From assembly GCA_019359175.1 (NCBI GenBank), contig JAHHHU010000012.1, positions 1 to 64,000 on the forward strand: 64,000 nt of DNA. Reading direction: 5' to 3'. The first letter of the stretch is position 1; every line of letters begins with the position of its first letter. The translations under genes were made by a program, and so were the position numbers. The notes below the pieces were generated by a model. That model did no database searches. It was given only the letters and a program-made list of their open reading frames with translations, and was not told where the DNA came from. This DNA is from Phormidium tanganyikae FI6-MK23. Lineage in GTDB: Bacteria > Cyanobacteriota > Cyanobacteriia > Leptolyngbyales > Leptolyngbyaceae. Below, piece after piece: positions 7,581-16,922 of this stretch.

Positions 7581-9674
7581 GTGCGTATACCGCTCGACTA
7601 CTACCGAATTTTGGGTCTGCCGATGCAAGCGACGGCAGACCAGTTGAAGCAAGCTCATCGCGATCGCACTTTACAACTGCCCCGCCGTGAGTACTCCGAA
7701 GCCGCGATCGCCACGCGCCGGGATTTACTTGATCAGGCGTATGCGGTGCTGTCTGATCCACATCAGCGCAAGACGGTCGATGAAAAGCTGCTCGGTCTTC
7801 AATACGAAGAAGATGCCGATGCTGCCACGATCGAGCTTGACGATCAGCATCTAATCGGAGCGCTCTTGATTTTGCAAGAGTTGGGCGAGTATGAGTTAGT
7901 GCTAAAGATTGGAAGACCTTATCTCAGTAGCGGGACTTCCTCGATTCGAGATGGGCGGTTTGGTGATCCCCGGATTGTGCTGTCGGATGTTGTGTTGACG
8001 ATCGCGCTTGCGTGTTTGGAACTGGGACGCGAACAATGGCAGCAAGGACAGTATGAGAATGCCGCAGAAGCCCTAGAAACGGGGCAGGAATTGCTGTTGC
8101 GCGAAGGATTGTTTGCAGGAGTGCGCGGTGAGATTCAGTCGGATCTCTACAAGTTGCGCCCTTATCGGATTTTGGAACTGTTGGCATTGCCGGATGATGA
8201 AGAAAGCGATCGACAACAAGGCTTGCGGTTGCTAAAAGATATGCTGCGCGAACGGGGCGGCATCGATGGCACTGGAAATGATCAATCTGGGTTAAGCATT
8301 GATGACTTTTTGCGGTTTATTCAACAACTGCGGGGATATTTGACCGCAGAAGAGCAGCAGGCTTTGTTTGAGGAAGAGTCTCGTCGTCCGTCAGCGGTTG
8401 CGACGTATCTAGCGGTGTATGCACTGTTGGCGCGGGGATTTGCGGATCATCAGCCTGCTTTGATTCGTCGCGCGAAATTAATGCTATTGCGGCTTGGCAG
8501 TCGGCAAGATGTCCACTTAGAGCAATCGGTTTGCGCTTTGCTGCTCGGACAAACTGAAGAAGCGAGTCGAGTGCTGGAACTCTCGCAAGAATATGAGCCG
8601 CTGGCATTCATTCGCGAAAATTCTCAGGGATCGCCGGATCTTTTGCCGGGATTGTGTCTTTATTCGGAACGCTGGCTGCAAGATGAAGTGTTTCCGCACT
8701 TCCGCGATTTGGCAAAACGAGAAGCATTGCTAAAAGATTATTTTGCAGATGAGCAAGTCCAATCTTACTTAGAAGAACTGCCTGCGGATGGTGAAGTTGT
8801 TACAGATTGGTCACTAGCAGAGCGTGGATTAGTGCATCGCGAATTGAATTCCACGATCGCATCTCGAAACGGTCGATCGGCGATCGCTGAAGAAAATATC
8901 GGAGGATATCGATCGGCAACCGCGACCTTAACCGCAACCGACGTGACAACCGTTCCCGCTTTAGAACGATCGACAAAGTTTGCAAGTAACGGCGGAGAAG
9001 CGAGGGCGACCCCCTCGCGTCCGCCTCGCAAGGGTCGCCCTCGCTCTAATCAGCCCCGGCATCAAGCACCCGATTACGATGCCCCAATAGCGAAAGCACC
9101 GAGGGAAAATCGTCGATCGCGCTGGCTGGTTTTACTGCTCGGAATTTCGATCGCGATGGGGCTAGGCTTTCTATTGATTCGGGCACTCAGAGCGATCATG
9201 AATCCGAGTAGCCAAACCGCGAACGATGCGATCCCAGTGCAGCTTGATCAACCTGTGGTACATCTACAGCCCGTAGCACAGCCTGTATCGCTCTCTGGCG
9301 ACATGACGCAACCTCTAGCCCAAAAAGCGATAGAAGCTTGGCTCGATGCGAAAAAATTGGCAATGGGAAAAACTTACGACGGCTCAAAACTGTCTCAAGT
9401 ATTGGTTGATCCCAAGCTTTCGGAATGGCAGCGCAACTTGGAAGAAACGAAGCGTGAAAATTTACACATCGACTACGATCACGCAGTAAAAGTTCAAAGC
9501 GTTGAAGTTAGCCCTACTAACCCGAACCAAGCAACGGCAAAGGCATCTGTGACTGAAGTGCGGAAGTATTTCCCAGGGGGACAGCCCGGAGAGGTTCAGA
9601 GCGATCGAGATATGTCAGTGCGGTATACCTTGGTACGACAAGACAATCAGTGGCGGATCAAAGACTGGCAATAA
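7581..9674 (+). CDS. ftn2: ARC6/Ftn2-type cell division protein with J domain
   Basis: 697 residues from a GTG at 7581, giving MRIPLDYYRILGLP, the conserved start of cyanobacterial Ftn2 (ZipN). A DnaJ-like domain fills about residues 1-70 but lacks a clear HPD tripeptide. A long helical region follows, then a single membrane segment at about 513-537 (WLVLLLGISIAMGLGFLL) and a C-terminal IMS-like domain (about 565-697). In cyanobacteria this inner-membrane protein tethers FtsZ at the septum; plant ARC6 does the same in chloroplasts. A basic, low-complexity linker precedes the membrane segment. Confidence 0.92.
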   Translation: MRIPLDYYRILGLPMQATADQLKQAHRDRTLQLPRREYSEAAIATRRDLLDQAYAVLSDPHQRKTVDEKLLGLQYEEDADAATIELDDQHLIGALLILQELGEYELVLKIGRPYLSSGTSSIRDGRFGDPRIVLSDVVLTIALACLELGREQWQQGQYENAAEALETGQELLLREGLFAGVRGEIQSDLYKLRPYRILELLALPDDEESDRQQGLRLLKDMLRERGGIDGTGNDQSGLSIDDFLRFIQQLRGYLTAEEQQALFEEESRRPSAVATYLAVYALLARGFADHQPALIRRAKLMLLRLGSRQDVHLEQSVCALLLGQTEEASRVLELSQEYEPLAFIRENSQGSPDLLPGLCLYSERWLQDEVFPHFRDLAKREALLKDYFADEQVQSYLEELPADGEVVTDWSLAERGLVHRELNSTIASRNGRSAIAEENIGGYRSATATLTATDVTTVPALERSTKFASNGGEARATPSRPPRKGRPRSNQPRHQAPDYDAPIAKAPRENRRSRWLVLLLGISIAMGLGFLLIRALRAIMNPSSQTANDAIPVQLDQPVVHLQPVAQPVSLSGDMTQPLAQKAIEAWLDAKKLAMGKTYDGSKLSQVLVDPKLSEWQRNLEETKRENLHIDYDHAVKVQSVEVSPTNPNQATAKASVTEVRKYFPGGQPGEVQSDRDMSVRYTLVRQDNQWRIKDWQ

Positions 9675-9767
9675 TTTCAGCCTGAAAATGTCCTTCTTCT
9701 GGTTGCGCTTTTGCGGATACAATCCGTTACGATGGTGCAGGGAGTAACGCCCAGTGGCGGAAAGGGC

Positions 9768-10739
9768 ATGATCGGAAGTTTGGTTCACGCTTACACCCCC
9801 TTGATCTTCTGGACTGGGGTGGGTGCTTTATTGTTTCGATTTTTGCCTCAGTCGTTTCCACGATTTTTAGGGCGAAGTCTGTATTGGGTCGGTGTGCCGT
9901 GGCAGATTTTTGCCTTGGTGCGAGAAACGGATTTTTCGGCGAACGTGGGCTTGGCTCCTGTGATTACGATCGGAACGCTTGGCACTGGATTAACGATCGC
10001 TTGGATTACGCTGCGAATTTTGCTCCGGCTTCAATCTGAATCAAAGCCAACGTGGTTCGGTGAGATCGAGAGTTGGCTACCGCCGCTTGATCGAGCTTCA
10101 CAAGGAACGTTTGTCGTCGCATCGACGATCGGAAACACAGGCTTTGTCGGTTTGGGACTGATCCCTGCTTTAATTGGCGATGGCGATATGAGCTGGGCGG
10201 TGTTTTTCAGCGTCACCCAGAATTTGATCGGAACGTATGGCATCGGGGTATTGATTGCCAGCCACTACGGGCGATCGGAATCTCAAAGTACGTCTTGGAC
10301 ATTGTTTCGCGATATTTTCACGGTTCCGACGCTGTGGGCATTCGCCGCGAGTTATGGCACGCAGTCGATCGCGTTTCCAGCTTGGGGAGAAACGATCGTG
10401 CATTCATCGTTGTTATTCGTGATCCCCGCTTCGTTTTTGCTGATGGGAATGCGGTTGATCCAACTCAAAGGAATTGAGAGCCTGAAAACGGCTGCGATTC
10501 CGGTCGTACTGAAGGCGTTAATTTTGCCAACTTTAGTCGCGATCTCAGTTGCATTTTTAGGGCTTAATCACGATGCGCGGCTTTCTTTGACGATAATGGC
10601 AGGAGTACCGACCGCGTTTGCAAGTTTGATTCTTGCTGAGGAATATAATCTAGATCACGATCTGGCTGCCAGTAGTATTGCTTTGAGTACGATCGCAATT
10701 TTAGCGACGATTCCGATTTGGCTATTTGTTAGCCAATAA
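9768..10739 (+). CDS. AEC (auxin efflux carrier) family transporter
   Basis: About 323 residues with roughly ten hydrophobic segments, organised in two halves as in AEC permeases. The conserved STIGNTGFVGLGLIPAL block lies in the middle and MAGVPTAFASLILAEEYNLD near the C terminus. I prefer the ATG at 9768 (MIGSLVHAYTPL) because the first membrane segment follows directly; in-frame starts also exist at 9732 (ATG) and 9711 (TTG). The substrate is not predictable; bacterial members export or import organic acids and similar anions. It follows ftn2 by about 90 bp on the same strand. Confidence 0.85.
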   Translation: MIGSLVHAYTPLIFWTGVGALLFRFLPQSFPRFLGRSLYWVGVPWQIFALVRETDFSANVGLAPVITIGTLGTGLTIAWITLRILLRLQSESKPTWFGEIESWLPPLDRASQGTFVVASTIGNTGFVGLGLIPALIGDGDMSWAVFFSVTQNLIGTYGIGVLIASHYGRSESQSTSWTLFRDIFTVPTLWAFAASYGTQSIAFPAWGETIVHSSLLFVIPASFLLMGMRLIQLKGIESLKTAAIPVVLKALILPTLVAISVAFLGLNHDARLSLTIMAGVPTAFASLILAEEYNLDHDLAASSIALSTIAILATIPIWLFVSQ

Positions 10740-10817
10740 AGCTTGAAAAAATGTATAAACGCATACTTATATCTGGATCAATGGTAGAATTTTGCCGACA
10801 AGTCGAGACGCACTTTT

Positions 10818-11579
10818 ATGCTGCCTACGCTCCTGACTGAAGCCGCAACTGTCACACCGAAATCGACAATCGGACGGATTTTGGTTGTCGATGATGAAAA
10901 TTTGATTCGAGATACGATCGCGCTCACTTTGTCCGACGAAGGCTACGAGGTCATCACCACCAGCGATGGTCGCCAAGCGCTCGAAATGCTACAAGAGGCT
11001 TTGAGCCAAGATTCCAACGAATCAGCAATGCCAGATCTAATCATTTTGGATCTGATGCTGCCGTATGTGAATGGATTGGATATTTGCCGCTGGATGCGAC
11101 ATGAAGGAAGCAGCGTTCCGATTTTGATGCTGAGTGCGAAAGGGAGTGAAACCGATCGCGTCGTGGGTCTTGAAGTGGGAGCCGATGACTATCTCACGAA
11201 ACCGTTTGGGATGCGGGAATTGGTTGCCCGCTGTCGCGCTTTGCTGCGTCGTCATCAACAGTTCCAGCCGACTCAAGCAGTTCCGACCCTGCAATTTCAG
11301 GACGTAACGATTTATCCGCAAGAATGCCGCGTGACCGTTCGCGGTGAAGTTGTGAACTTTTCGCCCAAAGAATTCAAGTTGTTGGAGCTTTTCTTGCGTC
11401 ATCCGAAGCGGGTTTGGTCACGGGATCAGCTCTTGGAAAAGATTTGGGGACACGATTTCATCGGAGAAAGCAAAACCGTTGATGTCCACATTCGCTGGTT
11501 AAGAGAAAAGCTGGAGCTTGATCCAAGCAACCCCCAGTATTTAATCACGGTGCGGGGTTTCGGCTATCGATTCGGTTAA
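10818..11579 (+). CDS. sphR: OmpR/PhoB-family response regulator, probably SphR
   Basis: 253 residues. The receiver domain (about 20-145) has ILVVDDEN, the phospho-acceptor aspartate in PDLIILDLMLPYVNG, and the conserved LSAKGS and DDYLTKPF segments. A winged-helix DNA-binding domain follows (VWSRDQLLEKIW, VDVHIRWLREKLE, GFGYRFG). The order RR then kinase and the kinase type next door point to the phosphate-sensing SphR/SphS pair of cyanobacteria. That identity is inferred: no pho box is visible and no phosphate gene is adjacent, so another PhoB-like role is possible. Confidence 0.8.
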   Translation: MLPTLLTEAATVTPKSTIGRILVVDDENLIRDTIALTLSDEGYEVITTSDGRQALEMLQEALSQDSNESAMPDLIILDLMLPYVNGLDICRWMRHEGSSVPILMLSAKGSETDRVVGLEVGADDYLTKPFGMRELVARCRALLRRHQQFQPTQAVPTLQFQDVTIYPQECRVTVRGEVVNFSPKEFKLLELFLRHPKRVWSRDQLLEKIWGHDFIGESKTVDVHIRWLREKLELDPSNPQYLITVRGFGYRFG

Positions 11580-11622
11580 GCTAAAGGAATGAGAAAGGTC
11601 TCACTCACCCTTTAGCCCCTTT

Positions 11623-12909
11623 GTGCCTGTGTCTGTTCTCTGGTTTCTGGCTGGACTCGCGATCGGGACTCTTCCGTTCACGCTGTATCGAGGTCAACTC
11701 AGTTCCCGCATTAACCGTTTGGCAAAGGACTTGCCGCCCGATGAAGCCGCGATCGATTTGTCGGTGACTTCTCGCCTGTCGATGCTGTTGACTCACCATC
11801 AAGCACAGATCGAACAGTCAGAAAGCACGATCGAGGTGTGGAAACAGATCGTCAGTCTTTCGCCGATCGGGTATCTCCAAGTTGATGAAGAGAATCAGCT
11901 AATTTGGTGTAATCCAGCAGCGGTAAAGCTTTTGGGAATTAATCAGAGTGACGATTATGCGCCGCGATTGTTGTTGGAATTAGTACGATCGTATGAACTC
12001 GATTCGCTGATCGAGAAAGCCCGCGATCGCGATCAGCCGCATCAGCGCGAATGGCTGTTTTACCCGATTTCCGCCGATGCTGAAGATCTTTCACAAGCGC
12101 GATCAACCCCGATTCGAGGTCTTGCTTTTCCCTTGTCAGAAGGCGAAGTTGGTGTTTACCTCGAAAATCGTCAAGAAACGGTGAATCTAGCTCAACAGCG
12201 CGATCGCTGGACATCCGATGTCGCACACGAGCTGAGAACGCCTCTGACTTCGATCCGACTCGTCGCTGAAACCCTGCAACCGCGTTTAGATCCCCCGAAT
12301 CGGCAATGGATCGATCGTTTATTAAACGAGACAATCCGCCTCAGTCGATTGGTGCAAGATTTACTTGATCTCAGTCAGTTAGATTTGAATCCCTCACAGC
12401 GCTTGCGGCTTACCTCGGTTGATCTCGTTAAACTAATTTATTCTGCATGGCAAAGCCTAGAGCCGCTGGCTTGTGAAAAACAAGTGCAATTTTCCTACAA
12501 CGGTTTAGAGTCTGTGATGATCCGCGCCGATGAAGCTCGAATGTACCGAGTCTTTCTCAATCTGCTCGATAACAGTCTCAAATACAGCCCAGCTCAGAGC
12601 GTGATCCGAGTTGAAACCGTTCTTCAAGAGCATTCAAAGCCCAGAATTCAAGTAGATATCATCGATACAGGTGAAGGATTTCCCGAAGATGCGGTCGATC
12701 ATGTCTTCGATCGTTTTTATCGTGCAGACCCTTCGCGAGTCCGTCACGTTCAGGGACAAGAAGCCGCCTTATTGGCCAGCGGCAGTGGCTTAGGACTCGC
12801 GATTGTGCGTCAGATCATCGAAGCACACCAAGGCTCAGTCCGTGCCCAAAATCACCCAAAGGGCGGTGCGTGGTTGCAACTTGTTTTACCCTGCAACCGC
12901 ACTTCATAA
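11623..12909 (+). CDS. sphS: PhoR-like sensor histidine kinase, probably SphS
   Basis: 428 residues from a GTG at 11623, starting with a hydrophobic segment (VLWFLAGLAIGTLPFTLY) that probably anchors it to the membrane. A PAS domain follows (about 85-175, YLQVDEENQLIWCNPAAVKLLG), then the H-box VAHELRTPLTSIRL, N-box LLDNSLKYS, and ATP-binding DTGEGFP and GSGLGLAIV. This layout matches SphS. It begins 43 bp after the regulator gene, so both are likely on one transcript and form a two-component pair. The regulatory sphU gene is not seen nearby. Confidence 0.8.
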   Translation: MPVSVLWFLAGLAIGTLPFTLYRGQLSSRINRLAKDLPPDEAAIDLSVTSRLSMLLTHHQAQIEQSESTIEVWKQIVSLSPIGYLQVDEENQLIWCNPAAVKLLGINQSDDYAPRLLLELVRSYELDSLIEKARDRDQPHQREWLFYPISADAEDLSQARSTPIRGLAFPLSEGEVGVYLENRQETVNLAQQRDRWTSDVAHELRTPLTSIRLVAETLQPRLDPPNRQWIDRLLNETIRLSRLVQDLLDLSQLDLNPSQRLRLTSVDLVKLIYSAWQSLEPLACEKQVQFSYNGLESVMIRADEARMYRVFLNLLDNSLKYSPAQSVIRVETVLQEHSKPRIQVDIIDTGEGFPEDAVDHVFDRFYRADPSRVRHVQGQEAALLASGSGLGLAIVRQIIEAHQGSVRAQNHPKGGAWLQLVLPCNRTS

Positions 12910-13079
12910 ATACTTATCGCTTACTCGCAACGAATTACGAATTCTGAATGACGCGATTCTTCCGCCATTTTACTGAATACACCGTGATGTAATATTTGTA
13001 CATATTGATATTTATACAGTTGTCGCATCTCATCTTTATCGATCGTTCACAGTCTTTTACGTCCTGGATAGAGTTCGCT

Positions 13080-13871
13080 ATGCCCGAAAGAGTACAAAAA
13101 ATTCTTTCACAATGGGGAATCGCCTCGCGTCGGCAGGCGGAACAGATGATTTTGGACGGGCGCGTCACACTCAATGGAGCCATCGCCGAATTGGGTCAGA
13201 AAGCTGATCCGATTCACGATCGCGTCGAAGTGGATGGAAATCTGATTCAAACTGTCGATCGTCCGCAACTGATTTATTTGCTTCTGAACAAGCCAGCAGG
13301 TATTATTTCAACCTGTGATGATCCCCACGATCGACGAACTGTTCTTGAGCTTTTACCAAAATTTCTGCGTCAAGGACAAGGGATTCACCCGATCGGGCGG
13401 TTAGATGTAGAATCGACCGGAGCGATCTTGTTGACGAATGACGGTGAGTTGACTCATTATTTGACTCATCCTCGCCATCACATTCCAAAGACTTACGAAG
13501 TTTGGGTTGACGGAGAAGTGTCACGCTCTGTCTTGCAACACTGGCGCGAAGGCGTTACGCTGGACGACCGAAAAACCCTACCCGCCTCTGTGGATATTTT
13601 GCGCCGTACTCCGTTGAGTACCCTGTTGCGCGTGATTCTTCGTGAAGGTAGAAACCGTCAGATTCGTCGAGTCGCTGAACAGTTAGGTCATCCCGTGATT
13701 CAGCTTCATCGAAGTGCGATCGGAGAAATTCGACTCGATCCACCGGGCAGACCCGCTTTACTTCCGGGACAACATCGCCCACTAGAAGATTTTGAAATTC
13801 GTGTATTACAGCAGGGGATAAACCCGTCCCTAGAGAAGATGCCAGCACAGACGAAGGAGCAGCGCAGATGA
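13080..13871 (+). CDS. Pseudouridine synthase, RsuA/RluB family
   Basis: 263 residues from the ATG at 13080 (MPERVQKILSQWGIASRRQAE). An S4 RNA-binding domain occupies about residues 3-60 and the catalytic domain the rest. The catalytic aspartate lies in IGRLDVESTGAILLTNDG, with LLLNKPAG and EGRNRQIRR as the other family motifs. It isomerises uridine to pseudouridine in ribosomal RNA; RluB-type (23S) is more likely than RsuA-type, but the exact site cannot be read from sequence. Its stop overlaps the next start (ATGA), so translation of the two is coupled. Confidence 0.9.
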   Translation: MPERVQKILSQWGIASRRQAEQMILDGRVTLNGAIAELGQKADPIHDRVEVDGNLIQTVDRPQLIYLLLNKPAGIISTCDDPHDRRTVLELLPKFLRQGQGIHPIGRLDVESTGAILLTNDGELTHYLTHPRHHIPKTYEVWVDGEVSRSVLQHWREGVTLDDRKTLPASVDILRRTPLSTLLRVILREGRNRQIRRVAEQLGHPVIQLHRSAIGEIRLDPPGRPALLPGQHRPLEDFEIRVLQQGINPSLEKMPAQTKEQRR

Positions 13872-14677
13872 AGAAGCAAATCCTCCCAACTAATCGAGAG
13901 CAAGCGGAGCGGCTGGCAGAGTTGGGCAATCGGCTCCGCGATCGTCGCCAAGAGCAGGAAATTCCACTCGAAAAAGTGGCAGGTACGACCTGTATCCAAC
14001 CGCGCTTACTAAGAGCGATCGAGCAAGGAAAAATTGAGGAGTTGCCCGAACCCGTTTACATTCACGGTTTTATCCGTCAGTATGCCGATGCGATCGGGCT
14101 GAACGGCGTGGAATTTGCTAGCGAGTTTCCCACGACGGGTATGGCGTTGCCGCCGATCCGAACCTCGTGGCGCACGTTACCGGGGGCACAGTTGCGCCCG
14201 ATGCACTTGTACTTGATGTACATGGTGCTGATTGTGGGTGCGGTGAACGGATTGTCGTATTTTCTCAATCGATCGATTCAACCGCCGATCGCTGCGATCG
14301 AGATGCAAAAATCGCCTGCTCCGGTTGCGCCATCAGGGCCGACATTGCCTGCACAGCAACCGACAAACACGAAGAAGATATCGCCCACTTCAAGTTCTAG
14401 CAAGCCCGTCCGTGTGGGTATGACGCTGACTGAGGAATCATGGGTGCGCGTCATGGCGGATAACAAAGTGGAATACGAGGGACAATTGCCCAAGGGAACG
14501 CAGCGGACTTGGACAGCCGATCGGCAAGTGGTGGTGCGTGCTGGCAATGCGGGCGGCGTGATTTTGACCTATAACGAAAGCCAGGCGAAGCCTCTGGGTC
14601 AACCGGGAGAAATCGAAGAAATGGCTTTCCCGCCTGATCCCAAGATGGCAAAGCTGCCGACAGATATTTTAAGGTAA
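13868..14677 (+). CDS. RodZ-like helix-turn-helix membrane protein
   Basis: 269 residues. An N-terminal Cro/RodZ-type HTH (about 15-75, with LEKVAGTTCIQPRLLRAIE and PVYIHGFIRQYADAIGL) is followed by a membrane segment at about 115-135 (LYLMYMVLIVGAVNGLSYFL) and a periplasmic C-terminal DUF4115/RodZ_C domain (EESWVRVMADNKVEYEGQL). RodZ links MreB filaments to the cell-wall machinery in rods; in cyanobacteria the role is less clear. Its start overlaps the stop of the pseudouridine synthase gene. Confidence 0.85.
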   Translation: MKKQILPTNREQAERLAELGNRLRDRRQEQEIPLEKVAGTTCIQPRLLRAIEQGKIEELPEPVYIHGFIRQYADAIGLNGVEFASEFPTTGMALPPIRTSWRTLPGAQLRPMHLYLMYMVLIVGAVNGLSYFLNRSIQPPIAAIEMQKSPAPVAPSGPTLPAQQPTNTKKISPTSSSSKPVRVGMTLTEESWVRVMADNKVEYEGQLPKGTQRTWTADRQVVVRAGNAGGVILTYNESQAKPLGQPGEIEEMAFPPDPKMAKLPTDILR

Positions 14678-14740
14678 TAGGCTGTGGGGCGGTTTACGCC
14701 CCTTTATTTTTGAGTCTTTTTCTTGAAATTTTGTACTGCC

Positions 14741-16585
14741 ATGTCGCTGCTTTCAAATCCTTATGGTTGGTTTGGATCGATCGCTGATTTTCTCGCCTGT
14801 TCTCCAGCAGATTGGTTGGAAACTCTGAAAGCGAATTATCAAGCGCTGTACCAAATGAGATCGACTGGAACGCAGCAGCAAGCTTGGGGCGATTGTGGGG
14901 AAATTTTGCGATCGCAGTTCGCCCTCCTGCGTGAAAATCGCCCCGATAGCAAATTTTGGACGCTAATTTTTGAGTATGAACTGCCCGGTGAAGGAGGGCG
15001 GCGACCCGATGTAGTGCTGTTGGGTGCGGGACAGATTCTCGTTTTCGAGTTCAAGCAGAAAGCAGCACTTTCAAGCGCCGATTTGGATCAAGTCGCAGCT
15101 TACGCACGGGATCTTGCGGAATATCATCAAGCATCTGCACACAATCCTGTTACTGCAATTCTGATTGCGACGCGCTACACAAAAGAAAATACGAATCGAA
15201 ATGCAGTTCAGATCCTGAATTCAACGCAAATTTCAACTTATTTAGAAACGCTAACTGAAACACATTCTGAAATCGATGCCGATCGCTGGGTGAATTCAAT
15301 ATACGAACCGTTACCAACCGTGATCGCGGCTGCACGACGGATTTTTCAGCAGGAACCTTTACCCAGTATCAAACGCGCTCAAAGTGCCAAAATTCCCGAA
15401 ATTCTGGACTACTTAAATCAAATTGTCGATCGTGCTTCTCAACACAAAGAGCGGCATTTAATTTTGATCACAGGCGTTCCGGGAGCCGGAAAAACGCTAG
15501 TAGGATTGCAATTTGTGTATCAAACCGAGAGAGATCGTCCTGCAATTTTCCTTTCTGGCAATCGTCCGCTGATCACCGTTCTCCAGTACGCGCTTCAAAG
15601 TAAAGCGTTTGTGCGAGAAATTCGCAATTTCTACCTGCAACATGAAGCCCGTCGCCAAACCGCACCGAGAGAACAAATTGTCGTATTTGATGAAGCTCAG
15701 AGGGCTTGGGATGCCGATCGTATGTCTGAAAAGTACGGTATTTCGAGCGCGGCTCCGGGTGCAGTCTTGCGAATCTGTGAGCGTGTCCCAGAGTGGTGTG
15801 TACTACTCGGCTTAATTGGTGAAGGGCAAACCATTCACGTCGGTGAAGAAGGTGGAATCGAGCAGTGGAATCAGGGCTTAAAAACGACGATCGAGCCTTG
15901 GCAGATTCATTGTTCGAGCGAACAAGCTGGACATTTTGATGCAATAGTTCACACGAATGATTTATTGAATCTCACAACCTCTTTGAGATCGCATCTCGCG
16001 AAGCACGTTCAAACCTGGGTGGCGCATCTTCTCGAAGGAGAAATTGATCAAGCACGATCAACCATGCCCTTTTTGATTGCAGAAGGATTTAATTGCTATC
16101 TCACCCGCGATTTTGAATTGGCAAAAAATTATTGCCGATCGCGGTATCAAGACCAATCTGACAAACGTTACGGACTGGTGGCATCTTCTCGATCACAGAA
16201 CTTAGTCAAGTACGGTATCCGAAACGACTATATATCGACACAAAAATTAAACGTTGGGGCTTGGTACATTGATCCGCCAGATTCTGAAGCTTCTTGCTGT
16301 ACCTTCGATCGCGTCGTGACTGAATTTAGCTGTCAGGGATTAGAGCTAGATTTCCCGATCGTCGGTTGGGGAGACGATTTGATCTGGAGCGATTCCGCTT
16401 GGATCACAACCACCAGACAAAAGAATGTTCGTGATCCGCTACAACTACGTATTAATAGCTACCGAGTTCTGCTCACTCGCGGAAGAGATGGCTTCATCCT
16501 CTTTGTGCCGCCAGAATCCAAAATGGATCGCACCTTTGAAATTCTACAGTCCTCCGGATTAGCCCTCCTTGCGGACGAAGAATGA
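14741..16585 (+). CDS. Nuclease-like domain fused to DUF2075 P-loop NTPase
   Basis: About 614 residues from the ATG at 14741. The N-terminal 150 residues have a PD-(D/E)xK pattern: an aspartate in RRPDVVLLG and an EFK motif in ILVFEFKQKA. A P-loop (ITGVPGAGKTLVG, about residue 246), Walker B (IVVFDEAQRAWD) and C-terminal superfamily-1-like motifs (TRGRDGFILF) make up a DUF2075 NTPase, related to UvrD-type helicases. Proteins of this build occur in DNA repair and anti-phage loci, but no partner gene is adjacent, so its role is open. It has normal codon use and neighbours and no sign of disruption. Confidence 0.8.
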   Translation: MSLLSNPYGWFGSIADFLACSPADWLETLKANYQALYQMRSTGTQQQAWGDCGEILRSQFALLRENRPDSKFWTLIFEYELPGEGGRRPDVVLLGAGQILVFEFKQKAALSSADLDQVAAYARDLAEYHQASAHNPVTAILIATRYTKENTNRNAVQILNSTQISTYLETLTETHSEIDADRWVNSIYEPLPTVIAAARRIFQQEPLPSIKRAQSAKIPEILDYLNQIVDRASQHKERHLILITGVPGAGKTLVGLQFVYQTERDRPAIFLSGNRPLITVLQYALQSKAFVREIRNFYLQHEARRQTAPREQIVVFDEAQRAWDADRMSEKYGISSAAPGAVLRICERVPEWCVLLGLIGEGQTIHVGEEGGIEQWNQGLKTTIEPWQIHCSSEQAGHFDAIVHTNDLLNLTTSLRSHLAKHVQTWVAHLLEGEIDQARSTMPFLIAEGFNCYLTRDFELAKNYCRSRYQDQSDKRYGLVASSRSQNLVKYGIRNDYISTQKLNVGAWYIDPPDSEASCCTFDRVVTEFSCQGLELDFPIVGWGDDLIWSDSAWITTTRQKNVRDPLQLRINSYRVLLTRGRDGFILFVPPESKMDRTFEILQSSGLALLADEE

Positions 16586-16922
16586 TGTCAGGAAGCCCAG
16601 ACTTTTACAATGACCCAGCTTTGTGATCTCAGTCAAAACACGGGCTGATCTGGGTCACCTCATAAAGCTTTTAACATCACTATACTGACCTCAACCCGTT
16701 TTCACTTAAAACTTTACCTCCGCAAATTCCGAATCGCAGTCCCAATCGCCTGTAGTAGTCAGTAGAAACTTCACGCGATCTCACACTGCGATTCTCTAAT
16801 GCCCTAGCTTCGGTAGTTTCAACGTTTCCTGGAACTCTCAACTCTGTTCCTGAGTCCCAGACCACGGGAACACTAGCAAAGCAACCGACCGAACGATTTC
16901 CACATAGCGCACAGAAAACATG
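16586..16922. other. Long leader region of sigC with an inverted repeat
   Basis: TGACCCAG at 16611-16618 pairs with CTGGGTCA at 16650-16657 around a 31-nt loop. A TATACT hexamer at 16681-16686 could be a -10 box, which would leave a leader of roughly 230 nt before sigC. No small gene is evident. Confidence 0.4.
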
